Assembly: GCF_008974265.1 (NCBI RefSeq)
Contig: NZ_BKZW01000005.1
Coordinates: 124,001 to 188,000 of the forward strand
DNA length: 64,000 nt
Direction: 5' to 3'
From: Dictyobacter vulcani
Lineage (GTDB): Bacteria; Chloroflexota; Ktedonobacteria; Ktedonobacterales; Ktedonobacteraceae
Shown: positions 44,901 to 52,862 of the stretch, piece after piece
Layout of the letters: every line of letters begins with the position of its first letter
Position numbering within the stretch: position 1 is the stretch's first letter
Made by a program: the position numbers and the translations under genes
The notes under the pieces: model-generated
The model's input: the letters and a program-made list of their open reading frames with translations, nothing else
What the model was told of the DNA's origin: nothing
The model's database searches: none

Positions 44901-45304
44901 GCCAGATTCGGACCATTCAGTTCCTGCACGGTATAGGTCGTGTCGCGTGTCTGAAGGTCCGTAAATGTGCTTCCATCAGTCACGATAAATTGTAGCGATT
45001 TCACATTGGTATTATCGATGGTTGGATAGTAGACATCGCTCAGCACACCATCCGCCAGCGTAAACCAGACCTTCGAGGTTGTGTTTCTGGCCGTCCCCAC
45101 ACAATCCTTGCGTGCCTGATCAAAATAAGAGAGGTCTCCAGGCCCACCTGGAGCGGCTGCAGAAGAGGCTGCGTTTACCGGTGAAGAAGAGCGCAAGCCT
45201 TGAGCGAACAGGAGCAACAACATACAAAATGCTACAAATAAGCGCCAGGAAATTGGGCGCGGACGCGGCAGTGCATCCAGGGTATCCCTACCGTAATTCC
45301 TCAT
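41960..45304 (-). CDS. Secreted glucodextranase-like glycoside hydrolase (GH15) with C-terminal binding modules
   Basis: The N-terminus has a signal-anchor helix (LFVAFCMLLLLFAQGL) and processing-like SSPVNAASSA, so the 1114-aa enzyme is exported. An N-terminal beta-sandwich (about 50-320; DLSYFDQARKDCVGTA, VWFTLADGVLSDVYYPTID) precedes the (alpha/alpha)6 barrel. Candidate acid and base glutamates are in VERWEEQGGYSPSTISAE and WPVLGAERGEYQLA / MPEQIWDQ. A bacterial Ig-like module (LTVTSPTNLSAVSASPVTVTG) and a glucodextranase C-terminal domain (FDFTPGTLVYNSTDPSNDD-type, YDMQNFRVYDDGTNIIFKLQTRDL) follow. It probably releases glucose from alpha-1,6 or alpha-1,4 glucans such as dextran or starch. 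Confidence 0.88.
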   Translation of the reverse strand: MRNYGRDTLDALPRPRPISWRLFVAFCMLLLLFAQGLRSSSPVNAASSAAAPGGPGDLSYFDQARKDCVGTARNTTSKVWFTLADGVLSDVYYPTIDNTNVKSLQFIVTDGSTFTDLQTRDTTYTVQELNGPNLACRVTTTAKSGKYRVVTDYITDPARNAVVMRMHFEPLSGKLSSYKLYLRYDPTINGNGGGGAGNGGADNATVDTTTGHALPVAFDTQTKTNAVNRDYGVPVYSALAASTPFTQVSNGFVGTDSDGLKQLDASHTLTSLYTAADNGNVVQTAQADISHGGDFTLGLGFGQSQADAVKTVHDTVRQNFNATLARYTAGWLQYDVKLTLKRIAAMAKTSSSVDFARLINEYYLSVNVVKASEDKTFPGALVAGLASPWGQATSAGDPNNTYFGSYREVFARDLYETWTALYTDGDQETARNAVNFLFYHQQQADGSFPRNSLLNGKVAPDSFNTQLDENSYPILMADQMGMTGSDLYTNHIKPAANFIIGHGPSFGVERWEEQGGYSPSTISAEIAGLVAAAHIAQKNHDLVSEKLWLGVADDWQRSIKTWTVTTNGPLSSQPYFIRLSKTGDPNAAISYNVGNGGATLDQRSIIDAGFLDLVRLGELSASDKDIVNSLSVVDKTIKVQTASGPGWDRYNGDGYGDGAQDGHPWAPSGKGTGHPWPVLGAERGEYQLATGDRLTAISLLDTLQKSTSGVGLMPEQIWDQPDLAASPYGTDPTVASIGFQNGKPDGSASPLTWGVASYVRLFNDTLSNQILEQPHNTYDRYVAHPVAQTQLTVTSPTNLSAVSASPVTVTGKTAAGNTVYVSGTNTDQQNQTSVVRAAVAADGSFSASLPVTGGTTVINTVATSPTGATAHDQRTVVYDFTPGTLVYNSTDPSNDDNGPGNYAYPTAGDFHPGAYDMQNFRVYDDGTNIIFKLQTRDLSPTFGSPLGAQLVDVYVHNPTASATSTAAAYPQRNYTIAPGAAWNQLIEVQGFGQRYVDAHGTSLGSVQVSANAISRYITFSVPKATLGTPTSGWGFTVTLTGQDGYSPDMARAFTATPGGYSFGVCATASSDPHCTVDPNTVPKVMDTLTPAGVNQSDELDYTKHPVVLQDVVIP

Positions 45305-45749
45305 ACATTTTTAGTCCTTTTTAGTTTATTGGACATTAAGAAAATTTACAGGGTACAACAGTGTAGTGCATTCAGCAGGGTAAACAGGTAGTAATAGAAG
45401 ACCAGACGAAAGGGGCGGCATCAATGGGTAAAAATACCGCCTCATTCTATATAACGTTTCGCTACATAATGATAACATATGTAAAGAATGAGAATACCAT
45501 CTCTCTTTTCATTCCCTTAAATATGTATCCTGACAGGCAGGATTTTATATTCCTTTTTAGCAGTAGATGCTGTCATGCTGTATACGACATGGAGTTGTTT
45601 CAGAGACTGGCAGTGGAAAATGCTGGCAATGCCTGTAAGAGAGCCTGCGCGGGCTGGTCGGATGTGTACACCACTCCTCAAATGGTTGACTGGACTGCAC
45701 AGGCTCTCTTGTGAGGTTGTTACGCTATCTAAGTAACGCAGGACGACTA
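45305..45749. other. Intergenic region with a long-loop hairpin
   Basis: No supported gene. AAGAGAGCCTG (45637-45647) pairs with CAGGCTCTCTT (45700-45710) across a 52-base loop, 40 bp beyond the SGNH gene stop. It may be the end of that transcript. Confidence 0.45.
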
Positions 45750-46580
45750 CTAGTAACCGGCGGTCTGCTCGAACGCGTTGGCGATCACTCTATAGCCGGT
45801 TGAGGTGGCATGGATGTCCTTGAAGATGCTGCACATCCATGTATAGTTGCAGGTATTGGGATTGGGGGTAGCCGCGCCACCAAAGGGCGTGAAGACATCC
45901 ACAACTGTCGCGTAGCCACTGGCATCCGCTGCCAGATGCTGATTGAGTGTCTGGACGTATGGCACCAGAGATGGGCAGAGATTCTGATAGGGATCGTAGT
46001 AGTTCATCAGGAACAGATCACCAGTGCGTTGACCATTGACGGTCATCGCGGCCGATAATCTGGGCAAGATAGTCTGTCGGATGTTGGTATCCATGGTGGC
46101 CAGATCAGTGGTCCAGGTTGAGCTGACCGTACAGGTTGATTTGTTGAGGTCCGGCAGCATGTCGTTGGCTCCGATATCCAGCGTGACCGGGCTGACTTTG
46201 CCTGCGTTTAATTCAAGATACAGGACGGCGGCATCAAGCTGGTTGCCAATGTAAGGGAATTTGCGCAACACAGAGTAGGTGCAGCCACCATTGATCATCG
46301 AGGCTGCGGTCTCGCCCGGGCACGCCATATTGGCATAGCTCGATGTGCCGTGATTCTTGAGATCAGCGTAAAAATCCTCTCCATAGCCATGGTTCAAATT
46401 AAGGTTAGGCTGGAAACCATAGGCTAACGAATCGCCGAGGGCCAGATAATTAGACTTGGGGCCAATCGGGGCTGCATGTGTGGCGGCAAACACTGACGAG
46501 GTTGGGAAGAGGAACAAGCTAAATACGAAAACCATTGGTGCAACAATGCAGAGAAGACGTCGGCTCATACCTTTGAGCAT
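45750..46580 (-). CDS. Secreted SGNH/GDSL hydrolase
   Basis: AAGGAGG lies 4 bases before ATG 46580; the upstream frame start at 46613 is disfavoured. The signal peptide runs to about residue 33 (LLCIVAPMVFVFSLFLFPTSSVFA). SGNH blocks: block I YLALGDSLAYG (Ser nucleophile), block II with NMACPGETAASM (Gly), block III DIGANDML (Asn), and block V DIHATSTGY (Asp and His). Six cysteines may form disulfides. Members of this group are extracellular esterases or lipases; the substrate is not known. Confidence 0.88.
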   Translation of the reverse strand: MLKGMSRRLLCIVAPMVFVFSLFLFPTSSVFAATHAAPIGPKSNYLALGDSLAYGFQPNLNLNHGYGEDFYADLKNHGTSSYANMACPGETAASMINGGCTYSVLRKFPYIGNQLDAAVLYLELNAGKVSPVTLDIGANDMLPDLNKSTCTVSSTWTTDLATMDTNIRQTILPRLSAAMTVNGQRTGDLFLMNYYDPYQNLCPSLVPYVQTLNQHLAADASGYATVVDVFTPFGGAATPNPNTCNYTWMCSIFKDIHATSTGYRVIANAFEQTAGY

Positions 46581-46980
46581 ATTTTCCTCCTTGAAAAAAT
46601 ATAGTAGATTCATCCTTCACTGAAGGACATTCGAGTAGCGATCACTCTGAGGAGAAAATAAAAATGTACCCATCTATTTACTAGTATAAATATGAACGGG
46701 CGAAATTGCAAGCTTTTAGCGCATATAAATATGCTATTACATTAAACGCAATGCACTCTATTTGTATATTGAAGATATTTAGAATAAAAAAAACTTATTA
46801 CTAAGGCTATGTTTTGTGGGTGAAGCGGGGTGTGATAGCAGTCCTGGCCGCACGCAAGGGCCCAGCTCTATTCTGTCGCAGGACGGAGAATCTTTGTGGG
46901 GATAGAGAGATATATTACATTTTATGTTGTTTATGTATTGACAATAAATAATTAATCTGGCACTGGAAAACCCATCCTAC
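46581..46980. other. AT-rich intergenic region
   Basis: About 400 bp with no supported gene. The left part would carry the promoter of the minus-strand SGNH gene; the right end leads into the consensus promoter at 46981. Confidence 0.5.
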
Positions 46981-47010
46981 TTGACAAAACACAAATTTTG
47001 CCGTTATAAT
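46981..47010 (+). promoter_or_regulatory. Consensus sigma70-type promoter
   Basis: TTGACA (46981-46986), an 18-base spacer and TATAAT (47005-47010) are both exact consensus hexamers. Transcription would begin near 47017, and the next strong terminator ends at 47322. Confidence 0.75.
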
Positions 47011-47099
47011 TCTTACATACGGTATATGCTTTTATGTAGAAACTCTTCTGCTAGCAGCATTCCATACTGTAAACATCAATTCAGAAGAGAAGGAACGCG

Positions 47100-47243
47100 A
47101 TGAACACCATGCAGGCAAAAGCAGTCTGGTCTACCACTACCATCTTTGCCTCTATGACCCGTTGTCTCCCCTTTATGGGATATCCACGGGCCGGGTGTTG
47201 CTGCCCTCTCATTCTTTCTACACCATTGATGAACGTACCATGA
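47100..47243 (+). CDS. Short open frame in a promoter-to-terminator unit (47 aa, possibly frameshifted)
   Basis: AAGGA lies 5 bases before the ATG. The product starts MNTMQAKAVWSTTTIFASMT and ends LSTPLMNVP, with no recognised family. In the next frame the 3' part reads DPLSPLYGISTGRVLLPSHS and FYTIDERTMTQYLLA up to a TAG at 47262, which looks more protein-like. A one-base indel near 47155 would join the two into a peptide of about 54 aa. Alternatively the transcript is non-coding. Confidence 0.35.
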   Translation: MNTMQAKAVWSTTTIFASMTRCLPFMGYPRAGCCCPLILSTPLMNVP

Positions 47244-47275
47244 CACAGTACCTGTTAGCATAGACAGGTTGAGAT

Positions 47276-47322
47276 AAAAAAGAGAGAGGCGCAGGCGACA
47301 CACCTGCGCCTCTCTCTTTTTT
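47276..47322 (+). terminator. Very strong Rho-independent terminator
   Basis: Perfect 20-bp arms AAAAAAGAGAGAGGCGCAGG and CCTGCGCCTCTCTCTTTTTT pair over a 7-base loop. T tracts are present on both strands. Confidence 0.92.
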
Positions 47323-47400
47323 GCGTTAAATGCTTATCCAGCTTGTTTTCCTGTGTTGAACGTCTGCGGGACAGATTTTTCCAGAGCAAGGAGTATGCCA

Positions 47401-48504
47401 ATGTCAATTGTTGAGGTAGAACATTTAGCCAAGACTTTCCGGAGTCGGGAACGTGCCTCCGGCATTGCCGAGAGTATGCGCTCGTTTGCGCGGCCACGCT
47501 ATCGTACCCGTGAGGCTGTGAAGGATATGAGCTTTTCTCTGGAGGCTGGTGAGGTGCTGGCCTTTATCGGGCCAAACGGAGCCGGGAAAAGCACCACCAT
47601 TAAGATGTTGACCGGCATTCTCTATCCCACGTCTGGTAATGTACGTGTGCTTGGATTTACGCCCTGGCAGCAGCGACACCAGCTGGCGTACCAGATCGCC
47701 AGCGTGTTTGGCCAGAAATCCCAGCTCTGGTATCACCTGCCGCCACAGGATACCTTCAATCTGCTGGCGCGCATTTACGAGCTGGATATGAACGAGTATC
47801 GCAAACGCCGTGACTTTCTGATCGATGTCTTTGATATCGCGGACTATATCCGCACGCCGGCACGTAAGTTGAGTCTGGGTGAACGCATGCGTTGTGAACT
47901 GGCTGCGACCTTTCTGCATAAGCCGCGCATTGTCTTCCTGGATGAACCGACGATTGGTCTGGATGTTATTGCCAAACAGCGTATCCGCGATCTCATCGCC
48001 CAGCTGAATGTAGAGGAGGGCGTAACGATTTTATTGACCTCTCATGACGCAGGAGACGTGGAGCAGGTCTGTCGACGGGCGATAGTCATCAATCACGGTG
48101 AGATCATCCTGGACGAGTCGGTCGCGACCCTCAAAAGCCATTATCTCAAGGCCAAGACCATTGACCTGCAATTGGCCGGGACCGTTGAAGAATTGCTCAC
48201 AAACGAGGCAGGAGATCAGCAATCGCGCCTGAAGCTACAGTTATCCACCCCTGAATTGGACCGGGAAGGGATCCAGGTTCTCAAGGCGCAGGGCCATAGT
48301 TTGCGCCTGGAAGTCGATACGGACCGCTGTCCGCTGGAGCCGGTGATCGCGTCCATCATGCAGCAGCAGCACATTCTGGATATGACGATCTCGGATCCTC
48401 CGATGGAGACCATTATTGCCGCCATCTATGGCAGCCAGGGTACGGTGGATAATAGCATTCCGTCTCCTGCCGCGGTCGAGAGTGCCGGCCTGCTGGCGGA
48501 ATAG
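47401..48504 (+). CDS. ABC-2-type exporter ATP-binding protein
   Basis: This 368-aa ATPase carries Walker A GPNGAGKST, Q-loop FGQKSQLW, signature LSLGERMR, Walker B VFLDEPTIGLD and the switch His in TSHDAGD. A C-terminal extension of about 130 aa (AKTIDLQLAGTVEELL and on) is typical of ATPases paired with DUF990-type permeases (YadG/NatA-like long form). CAAGGAG places the start at ATG 47401; ATG 47395 is too close to it. Two permease genes follow with 30- and 9-bp gaps, so the three form one exporter operon. The substrate is unknown. Confidence 0.9.
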   Translation: MSIVEVEHLAKTFRSRERASGIAESMRSFARPRYRTREAVKDMSFSLEAGEVLAFIGPNGAGKSTTIKMLTGILYPTSGNVRVLGFTPWQQRHQLAYQIASVFGQKSQLWYHLPPQDTFNLLARIYELDMNEYRKRRDFLIDVFDIADYIRTPARKLSLGERMRCELAATFLHKPRIVFLDEPTIGLDVIAKQRIRDLIAQLNVEEGVTILLTSHDAGDVEQVCRRAIVINHGEIILDESVATLKSHYLKAKTIDLQLAGTVEELLTNEAGDQQSRLKLQLSTPELDREGIQVLKAQGHSLRLEVDTDRCPLEPVIASIMQQQHILDMTISDPPMETIIAAIYGSQGTVDNSIPSPAAVESAGLLAE

Positions 48505-48534
48505 GTGTCAGATTGATGAAAGGATGAATACTCT

Positions 48535-49395
48535 ATGCAAACAGAGGTAGCAACAGCACGCAGTGCGGGACTGATAACACGCCTCAAGCGACGTGTGCGG
48601 CTCTCCACGTTAAAATATCTGGCCATTTTACATGTGAGCATCTTAAACAATCTGGCCTATATTATGGAAGTGTTCTTCCGGGCATTATTGCTGGTGGTGC
48701 TGGTCTTTGTGTTGACCCAGCTCTGGACCACAACTTTTACCCTGCACGGGTCGCGGGTGCTCAAAGGCTTTAGTATTGCGGATATGATCTGGTATCTTGT
48801 GGCTGCTGAAGCCATCGCACTGAGCCTGCCGCCCCTCACCAGGCGTATTGATCAGGAGGTTCGTTCGGGACAACTGGCCTATCTATTGGGCCGGCCGGCC
48901 AGTTATGTGCTCTACAACTACGCGCATTATCTGGGTGAGCGCCTGGTGCGTCTGCTGATGAACATCCTGATTGGCTCTATGCTTGCGCTCGTGATGGCTG
49001 GTGTACCACACTTCACCTGGCAAGGCTTGCTGGCCTGGCCGCTGGTGGCCTTTATCGCCCTCAGTATCGATTTTGTGCTGCACTTTAGCATTGGTCTGCT
49101 GGCCTTCTGGAGTGAGGAAACACAATCCTTCTCACTGATTGCGAGTCGGCTCACCCTGGTCCTGGGTGGCGTGCTGGCTCCGCTGGAAATTTTTCCGCAG
49201 CCATTACGCAGTATCGCGCAAGCCTTACCATTCAGCGCCATTCTCTATGGACCATCGCGCACGCTGGTGCATTTCGAGGCCGCGCGCCTGGGAGCACTGC
49301 TCATTCAGCAATGCCTGACGCTGCTGATCGGTACGTTTATTATGCTGACCATCTATCGTGTCGCCGTTCGGCGCGTCAATATCAATGGAGGGTAG
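48535..49395 (+). CDS. ABC-2 family permease (DUF990-like), subunit 1
   Basis: This 286-aa membrane protein with about six helices (ALLLVVLVFVLTQLW, IADMIWYLVAAEAIALSL, LLMNILIGSMLALVMAGV, LLAWPLVAFIALSIDFVLHFSIGLLAFW, LTLVLGGVLAPLEIFPQPL) has the family pattern EVRSGQLAYLLGRPASY between helices. The GGVLAPLEIFPQPLRSIAQALPF segment is conserved in this permease group. It pairs with the next gene as a heterodimeric channel for the upstream ATPase. Confidence 0.85.
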   Translation: MQTEVATARSAGLITRLKRRVRLSTLKYLAILHVSILNNLAYIMEVFFRALLLVVLVFVLTQLWTTTFTLHGSRVLKGFSIADMIWYLVAAEAIALSLPPLTRRIDQEVRSGQLAYLLGRPASYVLYNYAHYLGERLVRLLMNILIGSMLALVMAGVPHFTWQGLLAWPLVAFIALSIDFVLHFSIGLLAFWSEETQSFSLIASRLTLVLGGVLAPLEIFPQPLRSIAQALPFSAILYGPSRTLVHFEAARLGALLIQQCLTLLIGTFIMLTIYRVAVRRVNINGG

Positions 49396-49404
49396 GAACA
49401 CAGT

Positions 49405-50208
49405 ATGCTCAGGTTCAAACGCATCACAGCTGAAGTCCAGTTGATTTTTGCCTACGCGCTGGCGAACATCCTGTCCGCGCTAGAATATCGTTCCGCCTTT
49501 ATCGTACAGGTCATTGCCATGATTGCCAACAATTCGCTCTGGCTCTTCTTCTGGTGGAACTACTTTCAGCAATTTCCATTGGTCAACGGCTGGCAAGGCA
49601 CTGACATTGTGATCTTATGGGCAGTTGCCGCCAGTGGCTTTGGTGTCAGCGTCGCCATTTTCGGAAACGCGCGTCAGATCCCCACACTGATCATGAACGG
49701 TGGTCTGGACGCGTATCTGGGCATGCCTCGCGCTGTCCTGCTCCACGTATGCATAGCCGCCACCGATCCATCGGCCTGGGGTGATATTATCTTTGCCGTG
49801 GGTGCATATCTCCTGCTGGTCCATCCGGATCCGCTGCATATGGCCATCTTTATAATGCTCATACCGCTGACCGCACTCATCTATACCTCATTCATGGTAC
49901 TGCTCGGCTCACTGGCCTTCTTTCTGGGAAACACCGAAGGATTTGCCCAGCAGCTTTTCGGTGCCCTGATCTCGTTCAGTACATATCCCATGGATATCTT
50001 CAACGGATTTGTACGTGTTATACTTTTTACAGTATTGCCAGCAGGATTTGTCTCGTTTATACCATTACAACTCCTGCACCATTTTTCGTGGCCGTTACTG
50101 GGCATCCTGCTCGGCGCAGTCGCCATCTTTGCGCTTGGCGCAACTACCCTCTTCAGGACAGGCCTGCGTCGTTATGAGAGCGGCAACTTAATGGGCGCAC
50201 AAATGTAA
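49405..50208 (+). CDS. ABC-2 family permease (DUF990-like), subunit 2
   Basis: This 267-aa protein has six hydrophobic segments (FIVQVIAMIANNSLWLFFWWN, IIFAVGAYLLLV, MAIFIMLIPLTALIYTSFMVLLGSLAFFLG, VILFTVLPAGFVSFIPL, LLGILLGAVAIFALGATTLF). The GALISFSTYPMDIFNGFVR segment is the counterpart of the conserved block in the first permease. It starts 9 bp after the first permease stop and closes the operon. A K2 element lies 28 bp beyond its stop. Confidence 0.85.
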   Translation: MLRFKRITAEVQLIFAYALANILSALEYRSAFIVQVIAMIANNSLWLFFWWNYFQQFPLVNGWQGTDIVILWAVAASGFGVSVAIFGNARQIPTLIMNGGLDAYLGMPRAVLLHVCIAATDPSAWGDIIFAVGAYLLLVHPDPLHMAIFIMLIPLTALIYTSFMVLLGSLAFFLGNTEGFAQQLFGALISFSTYPMDIFNGFVRVILFTVLPAGFVSFIPLQLLHHFSWPLLGILLGAVAIFALGATTLFRTGLRRYESGNLMGAQM

Positions 50209-50236
50209 GATAATATCGTAGTGGCAGCTTTCATGG

Positions 50237-50428
50237 CTAATACGTTTCACTTAAGGATTGAATGGCTGAAATGATAGCATGACGGTGAAGGAACACCTTC
50301 TCAAAGGATCAAGAGGGGTAAAACGTGTAGGTTCGCTTTTCTTGATCCTTTGAAGTCACTGGGCCTCTGATCGGCTCAGATGCTTTCGTCAATCTCGTCC
50401 AGAAAAAGGCTTACGTGAAACGTATTAG
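50237..50428. mobile_element. K2 element copy 1 (192 bp)
   Basis: Left CTAATACGTTTCACTTAAG and inverted right CTAATACGTTTCACGTAAG are terminal repeats. Flanks CTTTCATGG and CCTTCATGG form an 8/9 target duplication. The flanking GGCAGC and GCTGCCGCTACG arms show it lies inside a REP-like palindrome. An inner inverted pair, AAAGGATCAAGA and TCTTGATCCTTT-type, flanks the centre. No coding frame is supported. Confidence 0.75.
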
Positions 50429-50460
50429 CCTTCATGGCTGCCGCTACGGGGAGAATGTTT

Positions 50461-51012
50461 ATGGGAGATGCTGAGCGCACTGCTGCCTTACGTGCGCGTG
50501 CTTATCGGGATCATATGAGTTTGGAGGAGGCCTTGGAACTATGTGATGCTCTTCCATGTGTTGAGTTTGAGACCTTGATTGGCCGGTGGCGTGGGAGCGA
50601 GATTTCTACCCGGCATCCACTGGATGGATTATTGGAGACCTTTGGTTGGTATGGCAAAGAGTTTATTGATCGGGATCATGTCCATCCGTTATTGTTCTCC
50701 GATCGCCCGGGACAGATTTTTGCCATCGATCCTCAGCGCTTGCCACTCTCTATCGGACTCAAATGGCGTTTTCTCCGCAACAAACTGACCCGCAAGGTGC
50801 TGTTTATGGTACGGTTCCTTTTGCAGACCAGACAGGCGAAAGCGCGTGTGCGCATGGTGGAGTATCGTGGGAAGGTCAGTGCTTCAATGCTCTATGATAA
50901 CCTGCCTATCTGCGATACGTTTCGCCTTATCGATCACGATACCCTGCTGGGGATCATGGATTATAAAGGAATAGAGCAACCCTTCTTCTTTAAACTGCAC
51001 CGCGACACATAG
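50461..51012 (+). CDS. GXWXG / DUF4334 domain protein
   Basis: The N-terminal GXWXG domain contains LIGRWRGSEISTRHPLDGLLE. The DUF4334 part carries GWYGKEFIDRDHVHPLLF, VRMVEYRGKVSASMLYDNLPICDTFRLID and LLGIMDYKG-QPFFFKL. Such proteins are small, soluble and of uncertain function; some are annotated near oxidative or lipid metabolism. GGGGAGA suits ATG 50461; in-frame upstream starts at 50455 and 50434 lie in repeat-derived sequence. It is monocistronic. Confidence 0.82.
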   Translation: MGDAERTAALRARAYRDHMSLEEALELCDALPCVEFETLIGRWRGSEISTRHPLDGLLETFGWYGKEFIDRDHVHPLLFSDRPGQIFAIDPQRLPLSIGLKWRFLRNKLTRKVLFMVRFLLQTRQAKARVRMVEYRGKVSASMLYDNLPICDTFRLIDHDTLLGIMDYKGIEQPFFFKLHRDT

Positions 51013-51082
51013 ACCTGGCTGGAGATGGGAGAGGCACTCTGTACCGCCCCCATCTTGAGGAAGAATTCCCCCTCCGATAGTT

Positions 51083-52282
51083 TTAGACCACGCCAGCGGC
51101 GCTCACGGCTGTGAAGCGTAATGTATTGCCATTGCTCTCCTGGTGATTGACGTTGCCAAAAACAGATTGCCAGGAACCGTTGGCGAAGCGAATGGTGTGC
51201 CAGATGTTATCGACCCGATTAATCGCGGTAACATGGAGTGCATTGGCGACATTGGCACAATCGACATCGGTGAAACGCAGTCCACTGGTAGTGCTTTCCT
51301 GATTGTTGACGTTGCCAAAGGCAGGAGCCCATGAACCGTCAGTGAAGCGGATGGTGTGCCAGAGGATGCCTGATTCAGCCACCGCTGTGACATGCAGGTT
51401 CCCATCAATGGTAGCACAGCCTACATCAGTAAAGCGGAGGGCGCTGCCATTACTTTCCTGATTGTTGACGTTGCCAAAAGAACGTGCCCAGGAACCATCG
51501 GCGAAGCGGATGGTATGCCAGAGCGTACCATTCCTGTCAATTGCGCAGACATGGAGATTTTCCCCGCTGATCGCGCAATCGGTATTGGTGAAGCGCAGAA
51601 TACTACCATTGCTTTCCTGATTATTGACGTTGCCGAAAGCCTGTGCCCAGGAGCCATTGGCGAAGCGGATAGTATGCCAGAGGATGCCTGATCTGCTCAG
51701 GGCCGTGAGATGCAACTTGCTGCTCATGGTTCCCGCACAACTCACATTGCTAAAACGCAAGCTACCGCCATTGCTTTCCTGATTGTTGACATTGCCAAAA
51801 GCGGATTGCCAGGAACCGCTCGCGAAGCGGATGGTATGCCAGATGACGCCATCTGGAGCCAGCGTGGCGACGTGTAGATTGTCAGCGACGCCCGAGCAAT
51901 CAACATCAGTGAAGCGGAGGTCCCTGCCATTGCTTTCCTGATCGTTGATGTTGCCGAAGGAAGATTGCCAGGCACTACTGGAGAGACGGATGGTGTGGTA
52001 AAGCTTGCCATCGGTGGCCCTGCCACAGGAATGCAACTGCGTTGTATTCTGAGCGATGTGTTGTATAGCGGATGATGGTTTCCAGTTGGATACCGCCGCC
52101 GCCGAAGCAGGTAGATGACTCTCTAAAAAGTTCAGTCCCATAATGCCTGTCCCGAGAGCAAGACTTCTCGTCAAAAGCGTTCGGCGAGCAAGCACCTGAG
52201 ATGAACGCGCTGCACTGATCTTACCTTCTTCAGGAGAGCTTTCTGTGCTTGTTTCCAAAGGAATATCCTCAGATAATGACAT
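51083..52282 (-). CDS. Tat-exported six-repeat (propeller-like) protein
   Basis: AAAGG is 10 bases before ATG 52282 (MSLSEDIPLETS). The N-terminus carries a twin-arginine signal (LARRTLLTRSLALGTGIMGL) and an AxA-like cleavage region near LPASAAA. The mature part is six repeats of about 49 residues, each with (L/I)WHTIRFAxGSW, FGNVNNQESN and LRFTDVDCA blocks; the first repeat is more diverged (LYHTIRLSSSAWQSSFGNIN). Repeats of this size and periodic Trp/Gly suggest a beta-propeller or lectin-like fold outside the cell. No catalytic motif is visible. Ligand unknown. Confidence 0.75.
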   Translation of the reverse strand: MSLSEDIPLETSTESSPEEGKISAARSSQVLARRTLLTRSLALGTGIMGLNFLESHLPASAAAVSNWKPSSAIQHIAQNTTQLHSCGRATDGKLYHTIRLSSSAWQSSFGNINDQESNGRDLRFTDVDCSGVADNLHVATLAPDGVIWHTIRFASGSWQSAFGNVNNQESNGGSLRFSNVSCAGTMSSKLHLTALSRSGILWHTIRFANGSWAQAFGNVNNQESNGSILRFTNTDCAISGENLHVCAIDRNGTLWHTIRFADGSWARSFGNVNNQESNGSALRFTDVGCATIDGNLHVTAVAESGILWHTIRFTDGSWAPAFGNVNNQESTTSGLRFTDVDCANVANALHVTAINRVDNIWHTIRFANGSWQSVFGNVNHQESNGNTLRFTAVSAAGVV

Positions 52283-52459
52283 ATGAGCGCTACCTTTCCA
52301 AATCTCTTGTAGAGATTTTCCCTTTATCTTATGTGCTATTATGTGCACTATTTTTAGTGTACTGGTGAAGAAAAATAAAGCTCATAATCAATCCCGGTGC
52401 GTTCTATGCCATTTCCAGGTGTTGTTTGCTCGGACGCCAACGGGTCGCAGCGGCAAGGC

Positions 52460-52853
52460 CCAATATTTTTCGGTGAAGAGCTTTTATGGCTGCGAAAGAT
52501 GTTGTGGAGAAAAGCCGCGAATCATCCGTGGAGAGGGCGCCACACGCGGAGGCCAGCATGCGGCGTGATCATGGAGCGAGGGGCTCAACGAGCATCGCAT
52601 GCCTGTGGCGCCTACACCGAGACGGATCCTGTTTCGTGATCCTCTTCGAGAAGGATCCACGCGATCTCCCACCACGTTGCGGCGCGAGCAGGCCACGGCA
52701 CACACGATCCCTGTAGGCGCCACAGCACTGCGAGTCGTGCTTGCACGCTGGCCTGCGCAAACGCAGCAGGGCGGCCTCCGCGTGTGGCGCCCACTCGACG
52801 TACACGACGCTACGCTATATAGTCGGGTTATCTCCTTCAACGAAAAGTATTGG
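52460..52853. mobile_element. K1 element copy 3 (394 bp)
   Basis: Left CCAATATTTTTCGGTGAAG and inverted right CCAATACTTTTCGTTGAAG are terminal repeats. Flanks CGGCAAGGC and GCGCAAGGC are a partial duplication. Internal palindromes match copies 1 and 2. It is the first of several elements stacked between 52.4 and 53.25 kb. Confidence 0.75.
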
Positions 52854-52862
52854 GCGCAAGGC

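Noticed and set aside
45424..45714. A 96-aa plus-strand frame in the gap before the SGNH gene
   Set aside because: No ribosome site, irregular composition, and overlap with a hairpin; judged chance.
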